DNA of 64,000 bases from Brucella haematophila (lineage in GTDB: Bacteria; Pseudomonadota; Alphaproteobacteria; Rhizobiales; Rhizobiaceae), in NCBI RefSeq assembly GCF_005938105.1, contig NZ_VCPE01000004.1, forward strand, positions 62,001 through 126,000, read 5' to 3'. A program made the translations under genes and the position numbers. The first letter of the stretch is position 1. Each line of letters begins with the position of its first letter. This document shows, in pieces, positions 45,152 to 54,707 of the stretch. The notes under the pieces are model-generated. The model ran no database searches. It saw only the letters and a list, made by a program, of their open reading frames with translations, and had not been told where the DNA came from.

Positions 45152-46453
45152 ATGCTTACCCGTCTGATCACGACTTCCGCGCTCACAGGCGTTCTTGCTC
45201 TTTCCATCGGTTCGCAGGCATTTGCCCAGACCGAATTATCCTGGTGGCACGGCATGACCGGCGCCAATAACGAAATGATCAACGAACTCACCAAGGAGTT
45301 CAATGAAAGCCAGAGCGATTACAAGATCGTTCCGGTCTATAAGGGCAGCTATCCTGAAACGTTGAATGCGGGCATCGCTGCGTTCCGTTCCAAGCAGCCG
45401 CCGGCAATCCTTCAGGTCTTCGACGCTGGCAGCGGCGTGATGATGGGCGCAGAAGGCGCCGTGGTTCCGGCAGCCGAAGTGCTGGAAAAGGGCGGATTCA
45501 AGTTCGACAAGTCGCAATATCTGCCGGGTATCGTTGCTTATTATTCCAAGCCGGACGGCACCATGCTGTCCTTCCCGTATAATTCCTCGTCGCCGATCCT
45601 CTATTACAACAAGGATGCCTTCAAGAAGGCTGGCCTGGACGAAAACAACCCGCCAAAGACCTGGCCGGAAGTCTTTGAAGCCGCCAAGAAGATCAAGACG
45701 AGCGGTGCTGCCCCTTGCGGCTTCACCTCGACCTGGCTGACCTGGATTCAGACCGAAAATTTCGCAGCCTGGAACAACGTTCCTTATGGCACCAACGAAA
45801 ACGGCCTCGGCGGCACCGATGTGAAGCTGGAAATCAACTCTCCGCTTTACATCCAGCACTTCCAGTCGATTGCCGATCTCGCCAAGGATGGCGCATTCCG
45901 TTACGGCGGACGCACCTCGGAAGCAAAGCAGCTCTTCACGTCCGGTGAATGCGCGATGCTGACGGAATCGTCGGGCGGTCTCGGCGATGTGGTCAAATCC
46001 GGCATTAATTACGGTATTGGCCAGTTGCCTTATTATGAAGGTCACGGCCCGCAGAACACCATCCCCGGCGGTGCGGCTCTCTGGGTATTCGCTGGTCTCA
46101 GCGACGATCAGTACAAGGGCATTGCGCAGTTCTTCAACTTCCTGTCGCAGACCAAGATTCAGGTTAAGCTGCACGAGAAGTCCGGCTATCTGCCGGTAAC
46201 GCTGGCCGCTTACGAGGAAACCAAGAAGTCGGATTTCTATGAAAAGAATCCGGGTCGCGAAACGCCGATCCTTCAGATGATGGGCAAGGAGCCGACCGAA
46301 AACTCCAAGGGCGTGCGCCTCGTCAACCTGCCGCAGGTACGTGACATTCTGAACGAAGAGTTCGAATCCATGCTCGGTGGCAAGCAGGACGCCAAGACTG
46401 CGCTTGAAAACGCCGTCAAGCGTGCGAATGACGCGATCGCAGCCGCGCAATAA
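45152..46453 (+). CDS. ugpB: sn-glycerol-3-phosphate ABC transporter binding protein
   Basis: A 433-residue periplasmic protein. Sec signal peptide to about residue 25 (SIGSQAFA). ELSWWHGMTGANNEMINEL and the SSSPILYYNKDAFKKAGLD block are UgpB hallmarks. It delivers glycerol-3-phosphate or glycerophosphodiesters to UgpAEC. First gene of ugpBAEC, with a GAGGAGG site. A hairpin after it probably keeps its message more abundant than the membrane genes. Confidence 0.94.
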   Translation: MLTRLITTSALTGVLALSIGSQAFAQTELSWWHGMTGANNEMINELTKEFNESQSDYKIVPVYKGSYPETLNAGIAAFRSKQPPAILQVFDAGSGVMMGAEGAVVPAAEVLEKGGFKFDKSQYLPGIVAYYSKPDGTMLSFPYNSSSPILYYNKDAFKKAGLDENNPPKTWPEVFEAAKKIKTSGAAPCGFTSTWLTWIQTENFAAWNNVPYGTNENGLGGTDVKLEINSPLYIQHFQSIADLAKDGAFRYGGRTSEAKQLFTSGECAMLTESSGGLGDVVKSGINYGIGQLPYYEGHGPQNTIPGGAALWVFAGLSDDQYKGIAQFFNFLSQTKIQVKLHEKSGYLPVTLAAYEETKKSDFYEKNPGRETPILQMMGKEPTENSKGVRLVNLPQVRDILNEEFESMLGGKQDAKTALENAVKRANDAIAAAQ

Positions 46454-46469
46454 GTTTTAAATCAAGCAA

Positions 46470-46503
46470 TGCCGCCTGCTCAAAACCGAGTGGGCGGCTT
46501 TGT
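46470..46503 (+). promoter_or_regulatory. intercistronic hairpin between ugpB and ugpA
   Basis: GCCGCC-TG-CTC with GAG-TG-GGCGGC forms a stem with a two-base internal mismatch, followed by only TTTG. It is suited to partial termination or to protecting the 3' end of the ugpB message, a common arrangement after binding-protein genes. Confidence 0.55.
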
Positions 46504-46523
46504 TTCCTGCAAGGAAATCGCCC

Positions 46524-47405
46524 GTGCAGAAAGTCACGTTTCCCAACAAGATCTTACCCTATTTCCTGCTGGCGCCGCAGATTGCGTTGACGCTGGTGTT
46601 CTTCTTCTGGCCAGCCAGTCAGGCCATTTATCAGTCCTTCATGCGTGAAGACGCATTCGGCCTGAAATCCACTTTCGTGGGACTGGCAAATTTCAGCACG
46701 GTTCTTTCGGACCCGAACTATCTGCATTCCTTCAGGGTCACGATTGTCTTCAACGTCCTGACCGCGCTTCTCGCTATGGGCGCAGCCCTGTTGTTGGCGA
46801 CTGCGGCTGACCGCGTTATACGCGGCAAGACCCTCTATCGCACACTGTTGATCTGGCCCTATGCGGTGGCGCCTGCCGTCGCCGGTATGCTCTGGCTGTT
46901 CATGTTCAACCCGGCCATGGGCACGCTGGCCTATATCCTGCGCCGCAACGGCGTTGCCTGGGATCCGCTTCTCGACGGCAATCAGGCCATGGGCCTGGTC
47001 GTTTTTGCAGCCGCATGGAAACAGATTTCCTACAATTTCCTGTTTTTTGTCGCAGGCTTGCAGGCAATTCCTAAGTCGTTAATCGAAGCGGCGGCCATTG
47101 ACGGTGCGCGCGGTGCGCGGCGCTTCTGGACCATCGTGTTTCCGCTGCTGGCCCCAACTTCATTCTTCCTGCTGGTGGTCAACACGACCTATGCCTTCTT
47201 CGACACGTTCGGCATCATCCACGCCGTCACCGGCGGCGGCCCTGCCAAGGCCACGGAAACGCTGGTCTACAAGGTTTACAATGACGGCTTCGTCAATCTG
47301 AACCTCGGCTCGTCGTCTGCCCAGTCGGTCATTCTGATGGCCATCGTCATCGCCCTGACTGCTTTCCAGTTCCGCTTCGTTGAGAAGCGCGTGCATTATT
47401 CGTGA
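46524..47405 (+). CDS. ugpA: sn-glycerol-3-phosphate ABC transporter permease UgpA
   Basis: A 293-residue permease with six helices and the EAA loop [22 protein letters not shown]. Length equals UgpA. The GTG at 46524 is chosen because AAGGAAA lies seven bases upstream; a TTG at 46500 is inside the hairpin and unlikely. It pairs with UgpE in the inner membrane. Confidence 0.93.
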   Translation: MQKVTFPNKILPYFLLAPQIALTLVFFFWPASQAIYQSFMREDAFGLKSTFVGLANFSTVLSDPNYLHSFRVTIVFNVLTALLAMGAALLLATAADRVIRGKTLYRTLLIWPYAVAPAVAGMLWLFMFNPAMGTLAYILRRNGVAWDPLLDGNQAMGLVVFAAAWKQISYNFLFFVAGLQAIPKSLIEAAAIDGARGARRFWTIVFPLLAPTSFFLLVVNTTYAFFDTFGIIHAVTGGGPAKATETLVYKVYNDGFVNLNLGSSSAQSVILMAIVIALTAFQFRFVEKRVHYS

Positions 47406-47416
47406 GCGAGGCGGCC

Positions 47417-48265
47417 ATGATCGAAAAACGCCCCATCTCCAATCTGATCGGCCATCTGATCCTGATCATCGGGATCATCATCGTTGCCTTTCCGATTTAT
47501 TACACCTTCGTCGCCTCGACGATGAGTTCTTCGGAAATCATCCGTCCGCCAATCTCACTCCTGCCCGGCAATCACCTTGTCGAGAACTATAACGAAGCCA
47601 TATTCGGCGGCGTGGAGCGCGTTGTCGGCGTCAGCCTTGAAAGGCTGCTGTGGAACTCGTTCGTCGTCGCGATGGCGATTGCCATCGGCAAGATCATCAT
47701 CTCGTTCATGTCGGCTTTCGCGATTGTCTTCTTCCGCTTTCCGCTGCGCATGTTCTTCTTCTGGATGATTTTTGTGACGCTGATGCTGCCGGTCGAAGTG
47801 CGCATTTTGCCGACCTACAAGGTCATCGTCGATCTCGGCCTGATCGATACCTATGCGGGGCTGACACTGCCCCTGATGGCATCGGCGACCGCGACATTCC
47901 TGTTCCGGCAGTTCTTCCTCACCATTCCGGGAGAACTGGTCGAAGCCGCACGTATCGATAATGCAGGACCGTTCCGCTTCATGCGCGACATCCTCCTGCC
48001 CCTGTCGAAGACGAATATCGCGGCGCTCTTCGTCATTCTCTTCATTTACGGATGGACCCAGTATCTCTGGCCCCTGCTCGTTACCAATGACGCGAAAATG
48101 AACACCATCATCATCGGCCTGCGCCGCATGGTTGATTGGGCCGACGCTTCCACCCCGTGGAACTATGTCATGGTAACGGCAATTCTGGCCATCATCCCGC
48201 CGATCCTCGTTGTCGTGCTGATGCAGCGCTGGTTCGTCAAAGGTCTCGTGGAAACGGAAAAATAA
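47417..48265 (+). CDS. ugpE: sn-glycerol-3-phosphate ABC transporter permease UgpE
   Basis: A 282-residue permease; [22 protein letters not shown] is the ATPase-contact loop. ATG 47417 gives [13 protein letters not shown], which parallels the E. coli UgpE start MIENRP, with GAGG five bases upstream; a GTG at 47402 overlapping the ugpA stop is the alternative. Its TAA overlaps the ugpC ATG by one base. Confidence 0.93.
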   Translation: MIEKRPISNLIGHLILIIGIIIVAFPIYYTFVASTMSSSEIIRPPISLLPGNHLVENYNEAIFGGVERVVGVSLERLLWNSFVVAMAIAIGKIIISFMSAFAIVFFRFPLRMFFFWMIFVTLMLPVEVRILPTYKVIVDLGLIDTYAGLTLPLMASATATFLFRQFFLTIPGELVEAARIDNAGPFRFMRDILLPLSKTNIAALFVILFIYGWTQYLWPLLVTNDAKMNTIIIGLRRMVDWADASTPWNYVMVTAILAIIPPILVVVLMQRWFVKGLVETEK

Positions 48266-49320
48266 TGAGCAAGATCGTTCTTGATAATGTCCGCAAGAGC
48301 TATGGCGGCGGCATCGAAGTCATCAAAGGCGTTTCACTGGATATTCAGGATGGCGAATTCGTCGTTCTCGTCGGCCCATCGGGCTGCGGCAAGTCCACGC
48401 TGCTGCGCATGATCGCCGGTCTGGAAGGCATCACCGGCGGCACGATTGCCATTGGCGATCGTGTGGTCAACGATGTCGAGCCAGCCGAGCGCGACATCGC
48501 CATGGTGTTCCAGAACTATGCGCTTTACCCGCATATGACAGTGCGCGACAACCTCGCTTATGGCCTGAAGAACCGCAAAACACCGAAGGACGAGATCGAA
48601 CGTCGTATTGGCAAAGCCGCCAAGGCGCTGGAGATCGAACAATTCCTCGACCGCAAGCCGCGCCAGCTTTCGGGCGGCCAGCGCCAGCGTGTCGCCATGG
48701 GCCGCGCCATTGTGCGCGAACCAGCGGCATTCCTTTTCGATGAGCCGCTTTCCAATCTCGATGCCAAGCTGCGCGTGCAGATGCGCGTCGAGATCAAGCG
48801 TTTGCAGCGTTCGCTTGGCACGACCAGTGTTTACGTGACCCACGACCAGATGGAAGCCATGACCATGGCTGATCGTCTCGTGGTGCTGAATGCCGGAAAT
48901 ATCGAGCAGGTCGGCACGCCTATCGAGCTTTACGAGAAGCCTGCCTCGACCTTCGTTGCGACCTTCATCGGCTCTCCGTCGATGAACCTGCTGGAAGGCG
49001 GCGCAAGTACAGTCTGGCAGCCGGGGAGCGCCATCAAAGCCCCGTCGGGCAAGTTTACGCTCGGTGTGCGTCCGGAAGACATGCGCATTCTCGAAGCCGG
49101 AGAACCGGCAGCCGACGGTTTCAATGCCGATGTGCGCATCGATGCAATCGAACTGGTCGGCGCGGAAAGCTTCATCCATGGCTCGCTGTCCGATGGCAAG
49201 CCTCTGGTCTTCCGCGTGGCCGGTCGTTCCAGCCACACAATCGATGAAGTTGTGAAGGTTGGCGCTTCGGCGCAGAACGTCCATCTTTTCGACGCGGAAG
49301 GTCGCCGTATCGGCGACTGA
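48265..49320 (+). CDS. ugpC: sn-glycerol-3-phosphate ABC transporter ATPase UgpC
   Basis: A 351-residue carbohydrate-type ATPase: Walker [29 protein letters not shown] signature, Walker [13 protein letters not shown], and a C-terminal regulatory TOBE-type domain from about 240. The ATG overlaps the ugpE stop (TAATG). Closes the operon. In E. coli the equivalent protein's tail mediates phosphate inhibition. Confidence 0.94.
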   Translation: MSKIVLDNVRKSYGGGIEVIKGVSLDIQDGEFVVLVGPSGCGKSTLLRMIAGLEGITGGTIAIGDRVVNDVEPAERDIAMVFQNYALYPHMTVRDNLAYGLKNRKTPKDEIERRIGKAAKALEIEQFLDRKPRQLSGGQRQRVAMGRAIVREPAAFLFDEPLSNLDAKLRVQMRVEIKRLQRSLGTTSVYVTHDQMEAMTMADRLVVLNAGNIEQVGTPIELYEKPASTFVATFIGSPSMNLLEGGASTVWQPGSAIKAPSGKFTLGVRPEDMRILEAGEPAADGFNADVRIDAIELVGAESFIHGSLSDGKPLVFRVAGRSSHTIDEVVKVGASAQNVHLFDAEGRRIGD

Positions 49321-49329
49321 TTGAAACAA

Positions 49330-49357
49330 CCTTGCGCTCTACAACCGGAGCGCAAGG
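49330..49357 (+). terminator. terminator after ugpC
   Basis: Perfect 10-bp stem CCTTGCGCTC/GAGCGCAAGG with an eight-base loop, starting 10 bp after the stop. The T tract is short and delayed (CTTTT about ten bases later), so efficiency is uncertain. Confidence 0.65.
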
Positions 49358-49474
49358 CACTCTCGCTTTTGCAGCGCGCATCATTCACGGCGCCCGAATA
49401 ATCAATTTCCGTTTGAAATTTTATGCGTTACACAGAAAAGGAATAATTTTCTCATTTCTGGGAACGCGTACTGA

Positions 49475-51247
49475 ATGACTCATCAACAAATACTATCCTT
49501 CGCTGTGATCGTACTTATGATGGGGGCATTTATCTGGGGCAAGTTTCGATACGACGTCGTGGCGCTTTGCGCGCTTTTGCTCGGTATCGCGGTTGGTGTT
49601 GTTCCCTTCGATAAAGCGTTTACTGGCTTTAGCGACGACATTGTGATCATCGTCGGCAGCGCACTGGTGGTCAGTGCAGGTGTTGCGCGCTCTGGCTTGA
49701 TGCAGCTCGCCGTGCAGCGATTCCTGCCGGAAATGAACAGCGTTCGATTGCAGCTTGCCGTCCTCGTGGCCATCGTGACTGTCCTTTCCGCCTTCGTGAA
49801 AAATGTTGGCGCGCTGGCGATCATGATCCCGGTCGCCTTTCAGTTTGCCCGCCGCTCCAATGTCTCGCCCTCGACATTTCTGATGCCGATGGCCTTCGGC
49901 GCGCTGCTCGGCGGATTGATGACGCAGGTTGGCACCTCGCCCAATATCGTTGTTTCACGCATTCGTGGCGAAATGGTCGGCGAACCTTTCACCATGTTCG
50001 ACTTCACGCCGGTTGGCGCGGTGCTTGCGGCTGTCGGTCTTGTCTATCTCGTTTGCTTCTACTGGCTGGTGCCGCAGCGTACCCGTGAAAACGTTTCTCT
50101 CAACGAAGCCATCAAGATCAAGAACTACGCTTCAGAAGCGCGCGTTTCAAAATCCTCTCCGCTGGTTGGCAAACAAATATCAGAACTCATCCGCCCAGCC
50201 GAAGGCGAAGCCATGGTCACGGCCATTATCCGCAAGGAAGGGCGCATCACGCCGCTGCCGGACACGGTTCTTGCCGAAGACGATATCGTCATGCTGGAAG
50301 GCGATCCGAAAGCACTCGACACAGTCGTCAGCGCCGGAAAGCTGACCCTGTCCGAAAATCGCGATCCGAAAGACACAAGTGGCTCGACCGACATTGAGGT
50401 GGTAGAGGCCGTTATCGGCAAGAACTCGCATCTGGTCGATCTCTCGGCGCAGCGGCTGGAGCTTTATGCGCGCTATGACGTCAATCTTCTCGCCGTCAGC
50501 CGCCCCGGTGAACGCATTACAGAGCGCCTGAGCGAAGTGCGCCTGCGTTTCGGCGACATTCTGGTGCTTCAGGGCAGACAGGCCAGCCTTTCGACCTTCC
50601 TGCCTGAATTCGAACTTTTGCCTTTGGCGCGGCGCAAGCTGATGCTCGGCAATGTCCGCAAAAGCCTCATCCCGCTGGCAATTCTGATTGTTGCCATTGG
50701 CGCGACCGCTTTGAGCATTGTACCGGTTGCAGTAGCGTTTTTCGCAGCCGCAGTTGCGATGCTGCTTTTCAAGGTCATCCCGCTCAACGAAGTCTATGAC
50801 GAGATTGATGGGCCTATTCTGGTGATGCTGGCAGCGCTGATACCGGTGTCGGACGCGCTTCGAACCACAGGCGGCACCGATCTGATCGCCGAAGCGCTCG
50901 CCACCATAGGCCACCAGCTGCCACCCGCCGGCGCGCTGGCGCTGATCCTGGTGGCTGCAATGATGGTGACGCCGTTTCTCAACAATGCCGCCACAGTTCT
51001 GGTCATGGCGCCCATTGCGACCAGCTTTGCCTCCGGCCTTGGTTTCAAGCCGGAAGCTTTTTTGATGGCCGTGGCCATCGGCGCGGGGTGTGATTTCCTC
51101 ACCCCTATCGGCCACCAGTGCAACACACTGGTCATGGGACCGGGCGGTTACAAATTCAGTGACTATCCGCGCCTTGGACTGCCGCTTTCCATCATCATCG
51201 CCATTGTGACTGTGCCGACACTGATGTTCTTCTGGCCACTGAAGTAA
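49475..51247 (+). CDS. SLC13/DASS-type transporter with two RCK_C domains
   Basis: A 590-residue carrier. Two membrane blocks (1-210 and 400-590) flank a cytoplasmic insert with two TrkA-C/RCK_C domains (about 215-295 and 305-385; the second begins IEVVEAVIGKNSHLVDLS). The SLC13-like motifs KNVGALAIMIPVA, TQVGTSPNIVVS and PFLNNAATVLVMAPIA, and DFLTPIGHQCNTLVMGPGGY are present. Substrates of such proteins are sulfate, dicarboxylates or unknown anions. Converges with the gluconate kinase gene with no gap. Confidence 0.9.
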   Translation: MTHQQILSFAVIVLMMGAFIWGKFRYDVVALCALLLGIAVGVVPFDKAFTGFSDDIVIIVGSALVVSAGVARSGLMQLAVQRFLPEMNSVRLQLAVLVAIVTVLSAFVKNVGALAIMIPVAFQFARRSNVSPSTFLMPMAFGALLGGLMTQVGTSPNIVVSRIRGEMVGEPFTMFDFTPVGAVLAAVGLVYLVCFYWLVPQRTRENVSLNEAIKIKNYASEARVSKSSPLVGKQISELIRPAEGEAMVTAIIRKEGRITPLPDTVLAEDDIVMLEGDPKALDTVVSAGKLTLSENRDPKDTSGSTDIEVVEAVIGKNSHLVDLSAQRLELYARYDVNLLAVSRPGERITERLSEVRLRFGDILVLQGRQASLSTFLPEFELLPLARRKLMLGNVRKSLIPLAILIVAIGATALSIVPVAVAFFAAAVAMLLFKVIPLNEVYDEIDGPILVMLAALIPVSDALRTTGGTDLIAEALATIGHQLPPAGALALILVAAMMVTPFLNNAATVLVMAPIATSFASGLGFKPEAFLMAVAIGAGCDFLTPIGHQCNTLVMGPGGYKFSDYPRLGLPLSIIIAIVTVPTLMFFWPLK

Positions 51248-51748
51248 TCAGAGCTTCTGGGCGCGGATCCAGATGAGGCTTTCCGCCACGATCTTCTCAA
51301 TCGGGTCGGCCACATCAGCGCGGAAAACAAGCGGCTCACCCACCGGGCTTTCCAGCGTCGCAATCTGGCTTTCGAGCATGGCGACCGGCATGAAATGGCC
51401 TGTACGGTGACCCATATGCTCATGGAGAACTTCGAAAGTGCCGTCGAGAAAGATGATCATAACCGGCGCTCCGGCAGCGGCGCGCAAACGGTCACGATAG
51501 ACTGCTTTCAGCGCCGAACAGGAAACAACAACGCCATCACTTGCTGCGGCAAGGTGTTCGCCGATCTTGTCCAGCCAGGGCCAGCGATCTTCATCCTGAA
51601 GCGGAATGCCCGCCGACATTTTATCGACATTGGCCTTTGGGTGTAGCGAATCCCCTTCCAGAAAGGGTAACTGCAATTCGGCAGCAATCTTCTCGCCGAC
51701 GGTGGACTTTCCGGACCCCGAAACGCCCATAACAATCATACGCAGCAT
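51248..51748 (-). CDS. gntK: gluconokinase
   Basis: A 166-residue P-loop kinase: GVSGSGKST at 8-16, LEGDSLHPKANVDKMSAGIPL and DEDRWPWL, then CSALKAVYRDRLR and GHFMPVAMLESQIATLE are diagnostic of GntK. It phosphorylates gluconate to 6-phosphogluconate. GAGG seven bases before ATG 51748. No gluconate transporter is adjacent unless the convergent SLC13 protein serves, which is speculative. Confidence 0.93.
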   Translation of the reverse strand: MLRMIVMGVSGSGKSTVGEKIAAELQLPFLEGDSLHPKANVDKMSAGIPLQDEDRWPWLDKIGEHLAAASDGVVVSCSALKAVYRDRLRAAAGAPVMIIFLDGTFEVLHEHMGHRTGHFMPVAMLESQIATLESPVGEPLVFRADVADPIEKIVAESLIWIRAQKL

Positions 51749-51906
51749 CAATATCCTCACAGGCTCGCCGATGCGCTGGCATCGGCATGCGAAGCCATAA
51801 AATCTTCGCAAAAACTAAACGGATCACGCAACACCAGCGATGTGCGGCGTAACCCGTCGACCTGTCAAGCTTCCGTGGAAAATAATCCGCCTTGGCGCAA
51901 AGGCTC

Positions 51907-52521
51907 TCAGTTCAGCGGGATCGCGTTGCCATCTTTCTGGGACTGATAGGCGCCGGACATCGCATCATATTTGGCACGAATGGCATCAAGACGCTTTTCA
52001 AGCCGCGAACGATCCGGTTCCGGCAAAGCCGCAACCAGCTTGGGCAAGGAATGACTATGCCAGAAGGCATTGTCGCGATTATAGCCGCCCGGTTCCAGCG
52101 TGAAGACTTCTTTCAAAATCTTCAGATCGTGCGGAATGGAAAATGCATCGCGCGAATCTTCATGGCTGAACAGATAATAGAAATTGTCGAAACCGCTCCA
52201 GGTGATGGCCGAGAGGCACATCGAGCATGGCTCATGGGTTGAAAAGAACACCATATCCTTGGTGTTCGGCCTGCCCTTTTCAGGCATTTCATAAAAGCGC
52301 TTCAGCGTGTGTACTTCACCGTGCCAAAGCGGGTTTTCCGTCTCATTGTTGGTTTCCGCCAGAACAAGCGACAGATCGGACTTTTGCAGCAGGGCTGCAC
52401 CGAAAATCTTGTTGCCAGCGGCAACGCCTTTTTCCGTCAGCGGGATGATATTGTTCTCAAGGACTTCGATCAGTCGTTCCAGAAGCTTCAGATCATTCGA
52501 CTGCAAAGGCTCTCTCCTCAT
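51907..52521 (-). CDS. cytidine-deaminase-fold nucleoside/nucleobase deaminase
   Basis: A 204-residue CDA-superfamily enzyme. Zinc and catalytic residues are His67 and Glu69 (WHGEVHT) and Cys99, Cys102 (HEPCSMC). It is longer than GuaD (about 155) because of a C-terminal extension. The neighbouring NCS2 purine permease gene, 46 bp upstream on the same strand, suggests a purine such as guanine as substrate, giving xanthine. A hairpin between the two genes may limit readthrough. Confidence 0.82.
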   Translation of the reverse strand: MRREPLQSNDLKLLERLIEVLENNIIPLTEKGVAAGNKIFGAALLQKSDLSLVLAETNNETENPLWHGEVHTLKRFYEMPEKGRPNTKDMVFFSTHEPCSMCLSAITWSGFDNFYYLFSHEDSRDAFSIPHDLKILKEVFTLEPGGYNRDNAFWHSHSLPKLVAALPEPDRSRLEKRLDAIRAKYDAMSGAYQSQKDGNAIPLN

Positions 52522-52534
52522 CTCTCATCAGGAA

Positions 52535-52562
52535 ATACGCCGGGCGCGAATGCCCGGCGTTA
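52535..52562 (-). terminator. hairpin between the NCS2 permease and deaminase genes
   Basis: ACGCCGGGC and GCCCGGCGT arms with a six-base loop, directly after the permease stop and before the deaminase ribosome site. The following tract on the minus strand is ATTTCC, so termination may be partial. Confidence 0.6.
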
Positions 52563-52567
52563 CAAAA

Positions 52568-53860
52568 CTATTCTGCGAAGAACGCGAAGCGGATCACGAA
52601 CAGGGCCGCGACCAGCCAAGTTGCAAGGTGAACCTCGCGTGCCTTGCCGGTAAAGGCCTTGAGCACGACATAGCTGATGAAGCCGAAGGCAAGACCATTG
52701 GCAATCGAATAGGTCAGCGGAATAGCCAGTGCGGTAAGCGCAGCAGGGGTTGCTTCCGTAATGTCGTGCCAATCGATTTCAGTCAGTTCGCGCATCATGA
52801 GGCAAGCCACATAGATCAGTGCGGGTGCGGTTGCGTAAGCAGGGACCGAACCGGCGAGCGGCGAAATGAACAAGGCAGCCAGGAACAGCAGTGCGACGAC
52901 CAGAGCCGTAAGACCGGTGCGACCGCCTGCCTGCACGCCAGAAGCGCTTTCGACATAAGCCGTCGTGGACGAGGTGCCCAGCAGCGAGCCGCCGAGAATA
53001 GCCGTGCTGTCAGCAAAGAGAGCGCGGCCGAGACGGTTCGGCTTGCCCGGTTCAATCAGGCCACCACGCTTGGCGACGCCGATCAGCGTACCCGTGGCGT
53101 CGAACACTTCCACCAGCACGAAGACCAGGATCACGTGCAGAATGCCGGTATGGAGCGCGCCCATGATGTCGAGCTGTAGGAAAGTCGGCGCAAGGCTTGG
53201 CGGGGCGGAGAACACGCCATTGAACTGGCTGATGCCAAGCGCAATTGATGCGACCGTCACAACCAGAATGCCGATCAGGATCGAGCCGCGCACCTTGAGC
53301 GCATCCAGAACAGCGATGATGAAGAAACCTGCGATAGCGAGCAGCGTACCGGCCTTGGTCAGATCGCCAAGGCCGACGAGCGTTGCTTCATTGTCAACCA
53401 CGACGCCAGCAGTTTTCAGGCCGATGAGCGCCAGGAACATACCGATACCGGCTGCAATCGCGCTTCGAAGCGAATGCGGAATGCCTTCCACCAGCCAGCG
53501 GCGGATACCCGTTACCGTCAGAAGAAGGAAGATGATGCCGGAAATGAAAACCGCACCGAGCGCCTGCTGCCAGCTGAAGCCCATGGCTCCAACGACCGTG
53601 AACGCGAAGAATGCGTTGAGGCCCATGCCGGGCGCCATGCCGATCGGCCAGTTGGCGACAAGCGCCATGATGATCGAGCCGAGCGCAGCGGCGAGACAGG
53701 TCGCCACGAAAACCGCGCTTTTATCCATGCCCGTGGTGGACAGGATATCCGGGTTGACAAAGATGATGTAGGACATCGTCAGGAAGGTCGTCACGCCGGC
53801 GATGATTTCCGTCCGCGCGTTGGTGCCGTGTTCCTGTAACTTGAACAGCTTTTCGAGCAT
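52568..53860 (-). CDS. NCS2-family purine permease (GhxP/PurP type)
   Basis: A 430-residue polytopic carrier of the AzgA-like NCS2 group (adenine, guanine, hypoxanthine). TEIIAGVTTFLTMSYIIFVNP at the start, PGMGLNAFFAFTVV, VFVLVEVFDATGTLIG and LLGTSSTTAYVESASG are family landmarks. GGAGGAACG precedes the ATG at 53860. A folded leader lies upstream and a purine-type deaminase gene downstream, so the unit looks like purine uptake and deamination. Confidence 0.93.
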   Translation of the reverse strand: MLEKLFKLQEHGTNARTEIIAGVTTFLTMSYIIFVNPDILSTTGMDKSAVFVATCLAAALGSIIMALVANWPIGMAPGMGLNAFFAFTVVGAMGFSWQQALGAVFISGIIFLLLTVTGIRRWLVEGIPHSLRSAIAAGIGMFLALIGLKTAGVVVDNEATLVGLGDLTKAGTLLAIAGFFIIAVLDALKVRGSILIGILVVTVASIALGISQFNGVFSAPPSLAPTFLQLDIMGALHTGILHVILVFVLVEVFDATGTLIGVAKRGGLIEPGKPNRLGRALFADSTAILGGSLLGTSSTTAYVESASGVQAGGRTGLTALVVALLFLAALFISPLAGSVPAYATAPALIYVACLMMRELTEIDWHDITEATPAALTALAIPLTYSIANGLAFGFISYVVLKAFTGKAREVHLATWLVAALFVIRFAFFAE

Positions 53861-53905
53861 CGTTCCTCCGAGGCAAGTAGGCCCGTTTCTCGGGTGCCCA
53901 CGCCA

Positions 53906-53943
53906 ATTCCGCCACGGACAGAGTTGCTGTGCCGCCACGGAAT
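53906..53943 (-). promoter_or_regulatory. candidate purine-responsive riboswitch (two stems with conserved-looking internal loop)
   Basis: On the transcribed strand the RNA reads AUUCC, GUGGCGGC, ACAG, CAACU, CUGU, CCGUGGC, GGAAU. AUUCC pairs with GGAAU and ACAG with CUGU, leaving a large purine-rich internal loop in which CCGUGGCGG occurs twice. Two short stems around a big internal loop in front of an NCS2 permease is the layout I recall for the NMT1 (xanthine-I) motif. It sits 46-83 bases before the start codon. I cannot verify the consensus from memory. Confidence 0.4.
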
Positions 53944-54171
53944 GCAGAATGGAGCAAACCCTGTGGGATTGCCAAAATGTTAGACGCCGCCGCATTTTGC
54001 GCGGACGGACTGGTTCCCCTTACACCTCATTGCAGACAAAGCACAGTTCCCTACCGCGATCCGTACACAATTCTGCCTTGAGAATGCCTATTTATTGACT
54101 TGATGGAGTGTGGACTGACTTGCTCGCCGACGCCAGTTCCCCATTTGCCGGGAAATATTTGAAAGTGCTTC

Positions 54172-54201
54172 AAAAAAAGCGCCCACCTCGGCAGCGGGCG
54201 C
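54172..54201 (-). terminator. terminator after the DUF2938 gene
   Basis: On the minus strand GCGCCCGCTGCCGAGGTGGGCGC forms a 6-7 bp GC stem and runs into seven T residues, 18 bp beyond the stop. Confidence 0.87.
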
Positions 54202-54218
54202 ATTGATCAATATATTGA

Positions 54219-54707
54219 TTAGAAAGCGCTTTTCAGCAACAGCGCGGTCGCATAGAGGCCAAGCGCGAAAAATGTGTGCGCGACAAGGTTCATAATACGG
54301 ACATGTCGTGCATTCGGCAGGCGGGATGCTGCCCAACCGATTCCCAGCCCCGGTTGCAACAAAAACCAGCCAGCCGCGACAGTCAGTATGCCAAAAATCC
54401 AGGCCGGAAGAAAGACGGGGTTCTCAAACCACGCCGCCCCGCCGTAAAATGCGAAAATTACACCGTAGAGAATACCAACAACATAATGCCCGATCCAGCC
54501 AAGCGCGACTTCGTGCCGGTAGGGCGTGGCCTTGCCGATGTCATCATGGAAAATCTGACCTTCGCGCAGATGCCAGAACCAGCGTCCAACCCGCCCCCAG
54601 TTCGGAAGCGACTGCCCCGGCATGGCAGCCAGCACGATTGCCCAAATATCCATCACTACAGTCGCGCCGATCCCGATCAGGATACCACGCCAAAAAAGAT
54701 CCATCAT
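54219..54707 (-). CDS. DUF2938 membrane protein
   Basis: A 162-residue protein with four hydrophobic helices. RGILIGIGATVVMDIWAI, GRVGRWFWHLREGQIFHDDI and LGWIGHYVVGILYGVIFAFY are the DUF2938 pattern. Function unknown; inner-membrane location expected. Monocistronic with a strong terminator. A second ATG one codon later is equally possible as start. Confidence 0.85.
   Translation of the reverse strand: MMDLFWRGILIGIGATVVMDIWAIVLAAMPGQSLPNWGRVGRWFWHLREGQIFHDDIGKATPYRHEVALGWIGHYVVGILYGVIFAFYGGAAWFENPVFLPAWIFGILTVAAGWFLLQPGLGIGWAASRLPNARHVRIMNLVAHTFFALGLYATALLLKSAF

Larger units (their letters stand above)
53861..54218. other. 358-bp region with NCS2 leader and DUF2938 terminator
   Basis: The right end holds the terminator of the DUF2938 gene (54172-54201); the left 130 bp form the GC-rich leader of the permease gene with the riboswitch candidate and a small CCCG-TTTCT-CGGG hairpin at 53882-53894. 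The middle (about 54000-54130) probably contains the permease promoter. No gene seen. Confidence 0.55.
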
